From the IMG/VR virus record IMGVR_UViG_3300042356_000868, positions 1 through 31,838 of that record: a stretch of 31,838 nt of DNA; one strand, written 5' to 3'. This document shows, in pieces, positions 21,408-29,333 of the stretch (position 1 is its first letter; every line of letters starts with the position of its first letter). The DNA is from a virus. The notes below the pieces were generated by a model. The model was not told the DNA's origin, searched no databases, and saw only the letters and a list, made by a program, of their open reading frames with translations. Both the position numbers and the translations under genes were made by a program.

Positions 21408-21776
21408 CAATTACTAACTGCAAACGCCACGAACAGATTGTTTTTCACCGCTACCGAGAACATGGTTAGCGGTTTATGGTGTTATTTGAACATCCACCAT
21501 GTTTCGACAAATACAGATTTCTTTTATGCTTTTGAAAAGGCTTCCAATCTTAGTGCATTTACTAACCGTGTTGACTGTTGGGATGTTGCTATTGGTGATA
21601 TACCCAGCGGTCAATGCCTATATACTATTTACGAAGGCAATGCAGGAGCGCAAAGCAAAACAGATGAGGAAATTTTGAGGGTTTTGGAAGTTGGATTGTA
21701 CGAAGTTTTAGCGTCCGAAGTTGCTGATATTGTTTTCAGTGCTAACGATGTTACCTATATAGAACCGAATTTATGA
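21405..21776 (+). CDS. Hypothetical head or tail protein
   Basis: A 123-residue protein that opens the portal transcription unit. Beta-rich N-terminal part (LLTANATNRLFFTATENMVS, GLWCYLNIHHVSTNTDFFYA) and an acidic C-terminal half (DEEILRVLEVGLYEVLASE). No known domain. It overlaps the portal gene by ATGA, suggesting translational coupling; a role in head completion or tail is plausible from location. Confidence 0.6.
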   Translation: MQLLTANATNRLFFTATENMVSGLWCYLNIHHVSTNTDFFYAFEKASNLSAFTNRVDCWDVAIGDIPSGQCLYTIYEGNAGAQSKTDEEILRVLEVGLYEVLASEVADIVFSANDVTYIEPNL

Positions 21777-23623
21777 CGGCAAGAAGAGAAAAAAAGAAGT
21801 ACGGATTACCGAAAGACGGGATTGTTTTTAAACAAGATTTTGAAAGCAAATTACCCGAGTACAAGGTAGTGAACGGAAAAGACTATGTGATGTACGGGGA
21901 GAATAACCGCTACCCCGATTACCTTTTGGAAATGTACCAACGTTCCGCAAAGCATAACGCTATTGTTAACGGAAAGGTGAACTACATCACTGGAAAAGGG
22001 TTTACCTACGATGCTACGAAAGTACAAGGTGAGCAGTTGGCTGAATTGAACAAGCTAATGGATAACCCCAACCCTTACGATGATTTGAATGATATCCTTT
22101 ACAAGACCACGTTGGATTTCGAAATATTCAACGGGTTTGCCTTGGAAATCGTTTGGAACTTGCAAGGTCGTATTTCACAAATTGCGCATAAGAATTTCGG
22201 TAATATCAGACGTTCACCCGAGGGCGATAAGTTTTGGTATGCGGATGAGTGGAAGGAATTTGGAGAACCCGAGGGGTTAACCACTTACGAGCCATTCAAT
22301 CCTGAAAAGAGGTTAGGCAAGCAACTTTATTACTATTGCAGTTACGCTCCGAGCGTTCGATATTACCCCGTTCCTGAATACCTTGGAGCGTTGGCGTACA
22401 TTGAAACAGATGCACGCATTGCAAATTACCACGTGAACAACCTACGAAACGGGTTCTTAGGTGGTTTCCTTTTCAACTTCAACAACGGAGTACCTTCCGA
22501 CGAAGAGCAAAGGGATATTAAACGGCAGTTATTGCGCCAAATGAAGGGCGACGACGGCGAAAGAATCGTGGTGAACTTCAACGATACGCAGGACACTGGC
22601 TTAAAAATCGAGCCGTTGAACGCTAACGACTTGGATAAGCAGTTCAATATCTTGAATGAAACCATCCAAACAGAAATTTTTGTGGCGCACCGTGTTACAT
22701 CACCGATGCTTTTCGGGGTTCGTGTTAGCGGTCAACTTGGTGGGCGTGGTGAACTGATTGAAGCATACGAACTATTCAAAGCCGTTTACGTTAACGATCG
22801 AGTGCAAAAGTTGGAGCGAGTGTTTAACTACTTGTTTTCCTTCAATGGTTTGGCTGTTTTGGAAATCGAACCGACCGATCCAATCACCGAGCGTTTGAGC
22901 GAAGATTCGTTAGTGCAAATCATGACTAAAAACGAACTGCGAGAAAAAGCGGGATTACCACCCATCGAAGAAATCGACCCTGCAAAGGAAGCGCAAAATT
23001 TTAACCACGTTGAATTTCGCAAAGAGAAACAAGAGTTAGAACTATTCCAAAAGTTCGGTGTTGATAGCGGTTCATTCGTTGAATTGAAAGCACGCCCGAT
23101 GCGTTACGGGTTTGAATTAATGGAGCAGGATTTTGCGAGTGAGTACGCTGAATTGGATGCGGAAATCTTGAAGTTAATCGAGAAAGATCCCGCCATTACC
23201 TCGGATAAAATCGCTGAAAAAACGAAGCAGTCAATAGACCTAATTTCAAGCCGTATAAGCGCACTTATCGAAGCAAAGGCTATCAACATTCGTGGGGCGT
23301 TAAAAGAGCTTGGTGAGTCTGCAAAGGACTTTATTAAGCCACGAAACCCCGACAACGTGCCGTTGGTTCAAGTGATGTACAAATACGACGTACTTCCCGA
23401 ATATGGTCCACAAAAGTTGATCAGCGGAAGCCGTGAATTTTGCGTGAAAATGATTGACCTTGCAAGGTATTACACCCGTGAGGACATCAACCAAATTTCC
23501 CAAATCATGGGATATAGCGTTTGGGAGCGAAAAGGTGGTTGGTACACCAAACCTGGCACTGAACAACACTACCCTTCCTGCCGTCACACTTGGATGCAAG
23601 TACTTGTAAAACCGAAAGCATGA
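21773..23623 (+). CDS. Portal protein with C-terminal extension
   Basis: The 616-residue protein has portal features. YVMYGENNRYPDYLLEMYQR (38-57) is followed by HNAIVNGKVNYITGKGF (61-77), then a long helical/beta body. THE stretch VTSPMLFGVRVSGQLGGRGE (~317-336) matches the portal 'P-x-x-L-G-x-x-x-x-G' region in Bacteroidota phages, and YELFKAVYVNDRVQKLERVF follows as the crown-side helix. Residues ~440-616 are extra: DASEYAELDAEIL-like helices, then SREFCVKMIDLARYYT and YPSCRHTWMQ. These recall head-morphogenesis (MuF-like) modules usually found as separate genes. The portal forms the ring at the packaging vertex and binds the terminase. Confidence 0.75.
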   Translation: MTARREKKKYGLPKDGIVFKQDFESKLPEYKVVNGKDYVMYGENNRYPDYLLEMYQRSAKHNAIVNGKVNYITGKGFTYDATKVQGEQLAELNKLMDNPNPYDDLNDILYKTTLDFEIFNGFALEIVWNLQGRISQIAHKNFGNIRRSPEGDKFWYADEWKEFGEPEGLTTYEPFNPEKRLGKQLYYYCSYAPSVRYYPVPEYLGALAYIETDARIANYHVNNLRNGFLGGFLFNFNNGVPSDEEQRDIKRQLLRQMKGDDGERIVVNFNDTQDTGLKIEPLNANDLDKQFNILNETIQTEIFVAHRVTSPMLFGVRVSGQLGGRGELIEAYELFKAVYVNDRVQKLERVFNYLFSFNGLAVLEIEPTDPITERLSEDSLVQIMTKNELREKAGLPPIEEIDPAKEAQNFNHVEFRKEKQELELFQKFGVDSGSFVELKARPMRYGFELMEQDFASEYAELDAEILKLIEKDPAITSDKIAEKTKQSIDLISSRISALIEAKAINIRGALKELGESAKDFIKPRNPDNVPLVQVMYKYDVLPEYGPQKLISGSREFCVKMIDLARYYTREDINQISQIMGYSVWERKGGWYTKPGTEQHYPSCRHTWMQVLVKPKA

Positions 23624-24201
23624 GCCAAAAAGCATTATTCATAACCGAGAAACAACTCAAAGACGCTTCGTTGATTAACGAGAACGTGAGCATGGTCAAA
23701 TTACGTCCGACCGTAATCATGTGCCAAGAAATGCACATTCAACCGATTATCGGAAGTGACCTTTATAAAGAATTACAAACGCAAATTATTGGTAATTCAC
23801 TAACCCAAGAGAATGAGGACTTGTTGAGCGATTACATTCAGCCATGCTTGCAGATGTACGTTCAAATGGAGTTTCCTATGGCGTTCGGTTTCCAACTGCG
23901 AAACAAAAACGTGGAGCGTGGCACTGACCAAAACAGCACCCAAGCGAGCGCTGGTGAGTTGCAAAGGTTGATTGATTACTACCGAGGAAAATCGGAGTGG
24001 TACGCTGAAAGAATCACCCGTTTTATTTTGGCGAACTTAAACGATTACCCCGCCTATCAAACACCTACCTCCGACATCGATACCATTTACCCAAACCGAC
24101 GTAACTATACTTCGGGATTGGTGCTGAATAACAACCGTTGTTGTGGTGATTACGCCAAACGTTACCAAGCGGATTTTAACAGAGATTGCGATTGCTATTA
24201 A
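23620..24201 (+). CDS. DUF6712-like head-tail connector protein
   Basis: Start at ATG 23620, overlapping the portal stop by ATGA (193 residues); the frame is open to 23590 but that part lies inside the portal gene. It has ALFITEKQLKDASLINENVS (5-24), RPTVIMCQEMHIQPIIGSDL (~29-48) and YKELQTQ, a pattern I associate with DUF6712, a family found next to portal or capsid genes in Bacteroidota phages and likely an adaptor. The end contains CCGDYAK and CDCY, a cysteine cluster of unclear role. Confidence 0.6.
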   Translation: MSQKALFITEKQLKDASLINENVSMVKLRPTVIMCQEMHIQPIIGSDLYKELQTQIIGNSLTQENEDLLSDYIQPCLQMYVQMEFPMAFGFQLRNKNVERGTDQNSTQASAGELQRLIDYYRGKSEWYAERITRFILANLNDYPAYQTPTSDIDTIYPNRRNYTSGLVLNNNRCCGDYAKRYQADFNRDCDCY

Positions 24202-24203
24202 AT

Positions 24204-24320
24204 ATGAGCGCACATAAAAAGAATCAAGAGAAATTACGGGTTTATTTAGAGAAAAATGCAAAGTTGGAACACGATAAAAAGAAGCCTTCGGGAGTTCGCC
24301 GAAACGCACCCACTCGTTAA
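24204..24320 (+). CDS. Very small basic protein
   Basis: Thirty-eight residues from ATG 24204, two bases after the previous stop: MSAHKKNQEKLRVYLEKNAK then KKKPSGVRRNAPTR. Strongly basic and helical. It overlaps the next gene by 65 bases. Overlap and small size make it uncertain, but the good spacing and charged, protein-like composition support it. Confidence 0.35.
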   Translation: MSAHKKNQEKLRVYLEKNAKLEHDKKKPSGVRRNAPTR

Positions 24321-25071
24321 CTCGTTTGGGACGGGAAACATCCTTGACCCCGATAGCGCAAACATTACCAACTTCGTAAGTCCTGCGGTTGACCGCATTT
24401 ATTACCCGTTGGTGTTTGCAACGTTGGAAGGTTCACGATTCGCCACAAACTCTGTTCAGTTCAGCGTTGGCTTAGTGTTCATGGATAAGGTCGAGGAATC
24501 GCAAAAGGTAGCAGACCGCCCAACTGGTTCGGACGCCTTGGACTTTCAGACGTTGCAACCCGATGAGGTGATGAGCGACATGACTCAGCTTGCAGGGGAT
24601 TTCATGATTAAATACCAACGCACCTTTGGCAATGATTTCGATATTACTGCCGATGCTAACGTTGATTACTTCGTTGATAGGTTTGGGGATCGGGTGGCGG
24701 GATGCCGTGCGGTGCTTACGTTTAACGTTCCTTTGGCGTTATCCATTTGCGAAATACCAACGCAGGCTAACCCCGACATTTGTTATTACGGAGCGGTTGA
24801 AGCGACCATTGATATTGACCTTTACGATGGGAGTGAGCAAGCCGTTGCACCCAACCAACCGTTTCAGTTGGTGTTCGATGGTGGGGCGGTTAGCAATATG
24901 TTTTTATGGTTTGCCGTTCCTTCGGCTTATAGCCTTTCGCACTGGTTTAGAAGTGCGTTTGACCAAGGAAACTTCCTCGATTTATTTGAGGTTTACGATA
25001 CCCAAGACGGATACACTATTTATGTAACAAGGTGGCAAACGGAAGCCACCGCACCAATGACTTTGCAATGA
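24256..25071 (+). CDS. Tail terminator-like protein with appendage-like C terminus
   Basis: A 271-residue protein of two parts. Residues 1-165 (SLREFAETHPLVNSFGTGNI, YYPLVFATLEGSRFATNSVQ, then strands) look like a tail terminator or head-tail joining protein. Residues ~170-270 (SNMFLWFAVPSAYSLSHWFR, then GNFLDLFEVYDTQDGYTIYV) resemble the C-terminal beta domain of phage fibre or appendage proteins. It would be a fusion of two modules. The next gene overlaps by ATGA. Confidence 0.45.
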   Translation: MQSWNTIKRSLREFAETHPLVNSFGTGNILDPDSANITNFVSPAVDRIYYPLVFATLEGSRFATNSVQFSVGLVFMDKVEESQKVADRPTGSDALDFQTLQPDEVMSDMTQLAGDFMIKYQRTFGNDFDITADANVDYFVDRFGDRVAGCRAVLTFNVPLALSICEIPTQANPDICYYGAVEATIDIDLYDGSEQAVAPNQPFQLVFDGGAVSNMFLWFAVPSAYSLSHWFRSAFDQGNFLDLFEVYDTQDGYTIYVTRWQTEATAPMTLQ

Positions 25072-26588
25072 TTAGATTAAGCGATAATTTAGAAGTAAAC
25101 AAGCCAGCACCCGTTGACGATAGACTAGGTGTTTTTAGTTCAACCGCTAATGCTTTGGCGTACATTGCCGAGGATAGGCGTTATATTGGCTTAACGTTGA
25201 TTGTTGACACTGGTAGCGGAGCGGAAGAGTATTGGTTTGAAAGTGGCGTTGAGAATGCCGATTTAGTTGCCAAGTCCACGGGTGGAGGTGGTGCTTCTTG
25301 GGGAACTATTACGGGAACGTTAAGCAGTCAAACCGATTTGCAGAACGCCTTGGATGCGAAAGTTCCTTACACGGGAGCGACGCAAAACGTTGATCTTGGA
25401 ACGTACAACATAACTGCCGATCAAGTCAATTTGAACGTAACACCTACGGGAACGTTAGCCGTTGGTGGAACGCAATGGAATAACACGATTGGAAGTTCAG
25501 AAACACTTTTGAAAGGTGGTTCAGTTACGTTGAAGAATGGCGTTGATTTAGTCGCACGGGTGGTGAATAAGGTAAACCCAAACACCACACTAACCAAGGC
25601 ATCCTATCAGGTTGTGAAGGTAGCGGGTGCGCAAGGTCAACGATTAGCGGTTGAGTTAGCCAGAGCAAACAACGACCTTAATTCAGCCGATACGCTCGGG
25701 ATGGTTATTGAAACGATTGCACCAAACCAAGAAGGATTTATTCTAACCGTTGGACAAATTGAGAACATCAACACCACGGGAAGCTTGCAAGGGGAAACGT
25801 GGGCGGATGGGGACGTTTTATACCTAAGTCCAACAACTGCGGGAGTTATTACGAATGTGAAGCCAAACGGGTTGACGGGGCACATCGTGGTAATCGGTTA
25901 CGTTGAATACGCTCACGCCAACAACGGAAAGATCTACGTAAAAATCATGAACGGGTGGGAGTTAGCGGAACTTCACGACGTGTATATTAACCCCGCCACG
26001 TTAGCCAATAACGATGCGTTGATTTACGATAGCACCGCAGAACTTTGGGAAAACACACCACTAACCAAATCACTCGTTGGACTTGGAAACGTTGATAATA
26101 CAAGCGATGCAAACAAGCCTATTAGCACCGCAACACAAACGGCACTCGACCGCATTACAACGCTATTCCAAAACGTTAGCCAGTTAACCACTACTTCAAC
26201 AACTGCGGTAACTTTAACCACGTTCACGGTAGCTTCTTCAATTATTCCCGTTGGTGGTGTTATTCGAATTTCGGGGTTGATTGAGAGAACGGCAGGGACG
26301 GGTAACACAACCGTTGGAATCAACGTAAATTCAGGCGGTGCAAGATACTTGCAATCGGCAGGAACTAACTCACAATTTGAAATCCTAATTTGTAAAACCA
26401 CATCTACAAACGTGAGGTATGGTTTGGGCGCATCCAACACAACGGGAAACTCTTTTACGGGGCATAACTCCACATCGATTTCCGTTGCTCAGGATGGAAG
26501 CGGAAACTTTGTGATTTCCTTCCTTGGTTTAGTTGGAACTACGGGCGCAACGTTAACCCTTCAATTTGTAAAAGGCAATCTATTATGA
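25068..26588 (+). CDS. Probable tail fibre / appendage protein
   Basis: Start at ATG 25068, overlapping the previous stop; the ORF open from 25032 lies inside that gene. 506 residues, rich in Gly, Thr, Asn and Val. After an N-terminal domain (SSTANALAYIAEDRRYIGLT, DTGSGAEEYWFESG) come low-complexity beta repeats, GTITGTLSSQTDLQNALDAK and KSLVGLGNVDNTSDANKPIS, both classic fibre linker motifs. The C-terminal ~130 residues form a beta-rich tip (GGVIRISGLIERTAGTGNTT, GATLTLQFVKGNLL) that likely contacts the host surface. Confidence 0.7.
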   Translation: MIRLSDNLEVNKPAPVDDRLGVFSSTANALAYIAEDRRYIGLTLIVDTGSGAEEYWFESGVENADLVAKSTGGGGASWGTITGTLSSQTDLQNALDAKVPYTGATQNVDLGTYNITADQVNLNVTPTGTLAVGGTQWNNTIGSSETLLKGGSVTLKNGVDLVARVVNKVNPNTTLTKASYQVVKVAGAQGQRLAVELARANNDLNSADTLGMVIETIAPNQEGFILTVGQIENINTTGSLQGETWADGDVLYLSPTTAGVITNVKPNGLTGHIVVIGYVEYAHANNGKIYVKIMNGWELAELHDVYINPATLANNDALIYDSTAELWENTPLTKSLVGLGNVDNTSDANKPISTATQTALDRITTLFQNVSQLTTTSTTAVTLTTFTVASSIIPVGGVIRISGLIERTAGTGNTTVGINVNSGGARYLQSAGTNSQFEILICKTTSTNVRYGLGASNTTGNSFTGHNSTSISVAQDGSGNFVISFLGLVGTTGATLTLQFVKGNLL

Positions 26589-26722
26589 AGTACTTAGTTA
26601 TTTACGATAACACCAACCACTTCTTTGATGACTTAGACACCGCAAAATCGGAACACGAAGCACACGGAGGTTTATTTTTAGAAGAAAAAGCACCAAATGT
26701 TTATGAAGCAGTTACTCCATGA
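26585..26722 (+). CDS. Small hypothetical protein after the fibre gene
   Basis: Forty-five residues starting at ATGA on the fibre stop: MKYLVIYDNTNHFFDDLDTA followed by KSEHEAHGGLFLEEKAPNVY. Beta hairpin then a short helix. It overlaps the holin-like gene by 26 bases. Tight coupling supports translation; a fibre chaperone would be a plausible guess but is not shown. Confidence 0.5.
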   Translation: MKYLVIYDNTNHFFDDLDTAKSEHEAHGGLFLEEKAPNVYEAVTP

Positions 26723-27014
26723 TTTAGGCATTAACCTCGGCTTGTCGTTCGCAGGCTTTGCAGGTTCGCTCGTTATGATCGGAAAGAAGGACTTTTCGTG
26801 GAAGAAGGCGTTGGTGAGTATTCCGAGCGGTGTTTTTTCTGCTAACTACCTCACGCCTTTGGTAGTGGATGCCTTGGGAATGAATGGCGGTTCTGCGGAG
26901 TACGGCATCGCTTTTATCATGGGTTACTTGGGACTTAAAGGAACTGAAATTTTTGCAACTAAATTTATAAGCAATGAAAAATTTGAAAAATCTTCTACCG
27001 AAAAAGGCAAATGA
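26697..27014 (+). CDS. Holin-like membrane protein
   Basis: A 105-residue protein (alternative start at ATG 26703). Hydrophobic spans at ~12-28 (GLSFAGFAGSLVMIGKK preceded by GIN) and ~40-60 (LVSIPSGVFSANYLTPLVVD), then GIAFIMGYLGLKGTEIFATK. The basic C terminus ends STEKGK. Two or three membrane helices, small size and basic tail fit a class of phage holins; it lies at the end of the late region. The endolysin is not next door but 2 kb downstream in another transcription unit. Confidence 0.5.
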   Translation: MFMKQLLHDLGINLGLSFAGFAGSLVMIGKKDFSWKKALVSIPSGVFSANYLTPLVVDALGMNGGSAEYGIAFIMGYLGLKGTEIFATKFISNEKFEKSSTEKGK

Positions 27015-27225
27015 AATGGATTTGTTGGAAAGAGCGAAAGCTCCAACTCCTCCGTTCTTTGCTAAGTTACGCACTATTGGTATTGTCGTGGGTGTTGTTG
27101 GCGGTGCTTTGGCTACTGCCCCCGTAGCTTTGCCAGTGGCGTTGGTTAGTTTGAGCACGTATTTAATCACGGCAGGAACAATCATTACAACTATTTCACA
27201 AATAACTGTTGACGAGGGTAAATAA
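26974..27225 (+). CDS. Small membrane protein, possible second holin or spanin-like
   Basis: Eighty-three residues overlapping the previous gene by 41 bases. Basic N terminus (MKNLKNLLPKKANEMDLLER), then hydrophobic ~33-70 (TIGIVVGVVGGALATAPVAL, VALVSLSTYLITAGTIITTI). Two closely spaced membrane segments are likely. Its pairing with the holin-like gene and the terminator just after it suggest a lysis-associated role (inference). Confidence 0.5.
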   Translation: MKNLKNLLPKKANEMDLLERAKAPTPPFFAKLRTIGIVVGVVGGALATAPVALPVALVSLSTYLITAGTIITTISQITVDEGK

Positions 27226-27278
27226 TTCGTAACTTTACGGTTGTTAGGTTGTTTTCATCCTAGTTTAATTTTGGTTTG

Positions 27279-27304
27279 ACCCTTCGGAAACGGAGGGTTT
27301 TTTT
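27279..27304 (+). terminator. Intrinsic terminator at end of late genes
   Basis: ACCCTTCG, GAAA tetraloop, CGGAGGGT (27279-27298), with one T-G pair, followed by T to 27304. It separates the late structural and lysis genes from the early operon starting at the 27345 promoter. Confidence 0.85.
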
Positions 27305-27344
27305 ATGCCTTCAAAAAATAATTTCATTTTTTTTTCTGAAAAAG

Positions 27345-27375
27345 TTTGCATAATTAGTTTTCGCTTGTATCTTTG
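27345..27375 (+). promoter_or_regulatory. Bacteroidota-type promoter
   Basis: TTTG at 27345-27348, exactly 19 bases, then TATCTTTG at 27368-27375: a full match to the consensus (TTTG, N19, TAnnTTTG). The start codon follows at 27396 after an A-rich leader. Probably read by host RNA polymerase early in infection. Confidence 0.8.
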
Positions 27376-27395
27376 TAATACCAAAGAGAAACACA

Positions 27396-27749
27396 ATGAT
27401 TGAATTAATCACAACCGAAGAAAAAATCGCTTACTTAAAAGCAAATCGTGCAACAATTATTGATTTTATGTACGATGATATTCAAAACCACTTCACATGG
27501 GTAAAGCCAACAAAATCTGAAATCAATGTACACATCGGAAAATTTATGCAACTGATTGTTGAAAAATGGGATGGGAGGTCGCTTCGTGCTATGTATGTAG
27601 CATCAGATGTGTTTAGCAAAAATTTATCGTTGTTTTCAAATCTTTGCGACACTTGTTTTTCAAAGCAAGCAAATGCTGGTGCTGATATGCAATACGAAGC
27701 AAATGAAAGAAACGACCGCCGTAATGCTCAAATGCTACGTTCACTTTAA
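27396..27749 (+). CDS. Hypothetical early protein
   Basis: A 117-residue, helix-rich protein (TTEEKIAYLKANRATIIDFM, FSNLCDTCFSKQANAGADMQ) with a C-terminal Arg/Asn-rich stretch. It is the first gene behind a perfect host-type promoter, so probably immediate-early. No family recognised. Confidence 0.6.
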   Translation: MIELITTEEKIAYLKANRATIIDFMYDDIQNHFTWVKPTKSEINVHIGKFMQLIVEKWDGRSLRAMYVASDVFSKNLSLFSNLCDTCFSKQANAGADMQYEANERNDRRNAQMLRSL

Positions 27750-27773
27750 TTAATAACCAAAAAAAATAAAATT

Positions 27774-27953
27774 ATGAAAACAGTAACAATCACCACAATG
27801 GCAACTGGAAGCAAAAAAGAAGTAGAATTTGCAACCGAGAAAGAAGCACGCAGTTACTTCCACGAAAAGTGCGACCTTGAAAACATCGACTACCAAATGG
27901 GCGATACTTGCGCAGGTGGAATCGGACATGACTATCGAATTGAACTAAACTAA
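27774..27953 (+). CDS. Small hypothetical protein
   Basis: Fifty-nine residues from ATG 27774: MKTVTITTMATGSKKEVEFA then TEKEARSYFHEKCDLENIDY. A beta strand-helix-strand plan. Preceded by the A-rich leader AAAAAATAAAATT typical of starts in this phage. No known domain. Confidence 0.6.
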   Translation: MKTVTITTMATGSKKEVEFATEKEARSYFHEKCDLENIDYQMGDTCAGGIGHDYRIELN

Positions 27954-27968
27954 TAAACCAAAAACAAA

Positions 27969-28340
27969 ATGAGAACAATCAATTTAAACACGCTCCCCGA
28001 AATGAAGTTGAGCGAAGCGTACGAATCAGGCGCATGGAATATTCTGATAAGCCACAACCGTACAGACATCCCGTGCGAGCCAGTGAACCACCACGCATTC
28101 AAGTACGCCAAAGCAATTTGGAAGGGGTTGAAGTGGCACGTTGCAGATAACCGAGGTACTAACTTTGATTTATCGGTAACCGAACTTTTAAACATGATCA
28201 TTCAAAGCGAACTGCCAAACTCAAACGTTGTGGCATCCGATGGAAGTTACACCGAGCAAATCGGTATCGGTTGCGCAATTAGTTTCAAATTGAACGTGGC
28301 AAATTACGAAAACTACTCAATCATTTTTCACTATCTATGA
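27969..28340 (+). CDS. Hypothetical early protein
   Basis: A 123-residue protein (MRTINLNTLPEMKLSEAYES, then WNILISHNRTDIPCEPVNHH). Mixed strands and helices without a recognisable motif; the run GLKWHVADNRGTNFDLS might form the core. Follows the previous gene by 15 bases of A-rich leader. The next gene overlaps it by ATGA. Unknown function. Confidence 0.6.
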   Translation: MRTINLNTLPEMKLSEAYESGAWNILISHNRTDIPCEPVNHHAFKYAKAIWKGLKWHVADNRGTNFDLSVTELLNMIIQSELPNSNVVASDGSYTEQIGIGCAISFKLNVANYENYSIIFHYL

Positions 28341-28552
28341 GAACAATTAAAGGACTAACAAGGGGGCGCAAACCTGCTACACCCTTAATTTCAGAATCAC
28401 TCGCAACACGTTGGGAGAATTTACGAGCAAAGCACGGGATCACCGTGTTTGAATTACCAGTGAGCGCACCAACCTACCGAAAGGCTATTGTTAGCGGTTT
28501 GGTTGATGGTAACACGTTACGAAAGCTAACCCAATTTTTTGAAGGATTATGA
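28337..28552 (+). CDS. Small helix-turn-helix-like protein
   Basis: The 71-residue protein has a basic start (MRTIKGLTRGRKPATPLISE), then a probable helix-turn-helix. HGITVFELPVSAPTYRKAIV (~34-53) resembles Cro/XRE-type domains with T-Y-R-K in the recognition helix, and DGNTLRKLTQFFEGL closes the fold. It could be a small transcription regulator of the early operon. Overlaps both neighbours by ATGA. No evidence for lysogeny elsewhere in the window. Confidence 0.5.
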   Translation: MRTIKGLTRGRKPATPLISESLATRWENLRAKHGITVFELPVSAPTYRKAIVSGLVDGNTLRKLTQFFEGL

Positions 28553-28809
28553 ACTTAACGAACAACTTAAATAATTACGCAACGCCCGAATCTTGTTTAG
28601 CAAGTGTTAGCAGTAGTTTTATTGATTATTTAAAAACACTACCTGAGAATTCTGGTCAATTAGTAGATTTAAAACATTCAAACGGTATAATACGTTGTCG
28701 TTTTATTTGGTTTTATACCGATGATATAATAGATTTAATACCAATTAACAACATAAACATAATAACCGTACATAAGCGCGATTTTGACAATATACTGCCA
28801 GTCTTTTGA
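28549..28809 (+). CDS. Hypothetical AT-rich protein
   Basis: Eighty-six residues starting at ATGA overlap. Helical start (NLTNNLNNYATPESCLASVS), aromatic core (CRFIWFYTDDIIDLIPINNI) and a short end. Marked AT richness compared with neighbours suggests separate origin. No family recognised. Confidence 0.55.
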   Translation: MNLTNNLNNYATPESCLASVSSSFIDYLKTLPENSGQLVDLKHSNGIIRCRFIWFYTDDIIDLIPINNINIITVHKRDFDNILPVF

Positions 28810-28816
28810 AATTACT

Positions 28817-29269
28817 ATGAAACTAACCAAGAACTTAACGCTCCAAGAAGCGACCAAAAGCAACACGGCTACACGTTTAGGGATTGATAACACACCCAAC
28901 CAAGCGACAATCGAAACCATGATTGAAACGGCTGAAAAGATATTCCAACCATTACGGGATAAATTAGGAGCAATCCGTGTTTCTTCCTTCTACCGATCAC
29001 CCGACCTTAACCGAGCCATTGGCGGGAGTAAGTCAAGTCAGCACTGCAAAGGTGAGGCGATTGATATGCAAGGTATTTTAACCACCAATAAAGAACTATT
29101 TGAGGAAGCCTGCAAGTTAGATGTGTTCGATCAAATCATTTGGGAGTTTGGCACGTTGGAAGAACCTGACTGGGTGCACGTTTCTTACTCACCAACAAAC
29201 AACCGTAAGCAGATTTTGCGAGCAACCAAGATCGGAAAGCGAACCGCCTACGTACCGTATCGAAAATAA
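28817..29269 (+). CDS. Peptidase M15-like endolysin (D-Ala-D-Ala carboxypeptidase type)
   Basis: Start at ATG 28817 (150 residues); the frame is open to 28784 but that part is inside the previous gene. It carries VSSFYRSPDLNRAIGGSKSS, SSQHCKGEAID (73-83, zinc-binding His76 and Asp83) and DWVHVS (118-123, third ligand His121). This is the M15 Zn-peptidase pattern (S-x-H-x-x-G-x-A-x-D plus HVS). Such enzymes cut peptide cross-bridges of peptidoglycan; the protein would release progeny or aid entry. Unusually it lies in the early-promoter half of the genome, 1.6 kb from the holin-like genes. Confidence 0.85.
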   Translation: MKLTKNLTLQEATKSNTATRLGIDNTPNQATIETMIETAEKIFQPLRDKLGAIRVSSFYRSPDLNRAIGGSKSSQHCKGEAIDMQGILTTNKELFEEACKLDVFDQIIWEFGTLEEPDWVHVSYSPTNNRKQILRATKIGKRTAYVPYRK

Positions 29270-29282
29270 TTTACGCAAAAAA

Positions 29283-29313
29283 GTTGCACAATTAAATTTA
29301 CTTTGTATCTTTG
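29283..29313 (+). promoter_or_regulatory. Bacteroidota-type promoter
   Basis: GTTG at 29283-29286, 19 bases, then TATCTTTG at 29306-29313, a full match to the -7 consensus. It shares TTGCACAATTAAATTT with the promoter at 3458. The ERF gene starts at ATG 29334, after an A-rich leader. Confidence 0.8.
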
Positions 29314-29333
29314 AAAACCAAAACAAAATAAAT

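Noticed and set aside
25032-25067. Upstream start of the fibre gene and similar TTG/GTG extensions (29121, 26697 region, 30237)
   Set aside because: They lie inside the preceding genes; ATGA overlaps or A-rich leaders at later ATGs give better starts.
27774-29269. Lysogeny control region
   Set aside because: Only one small helix-turn-helix-like protein is present, without a divergent promoter, operators or integrase, so a temperate lifestyle cannot be supported.
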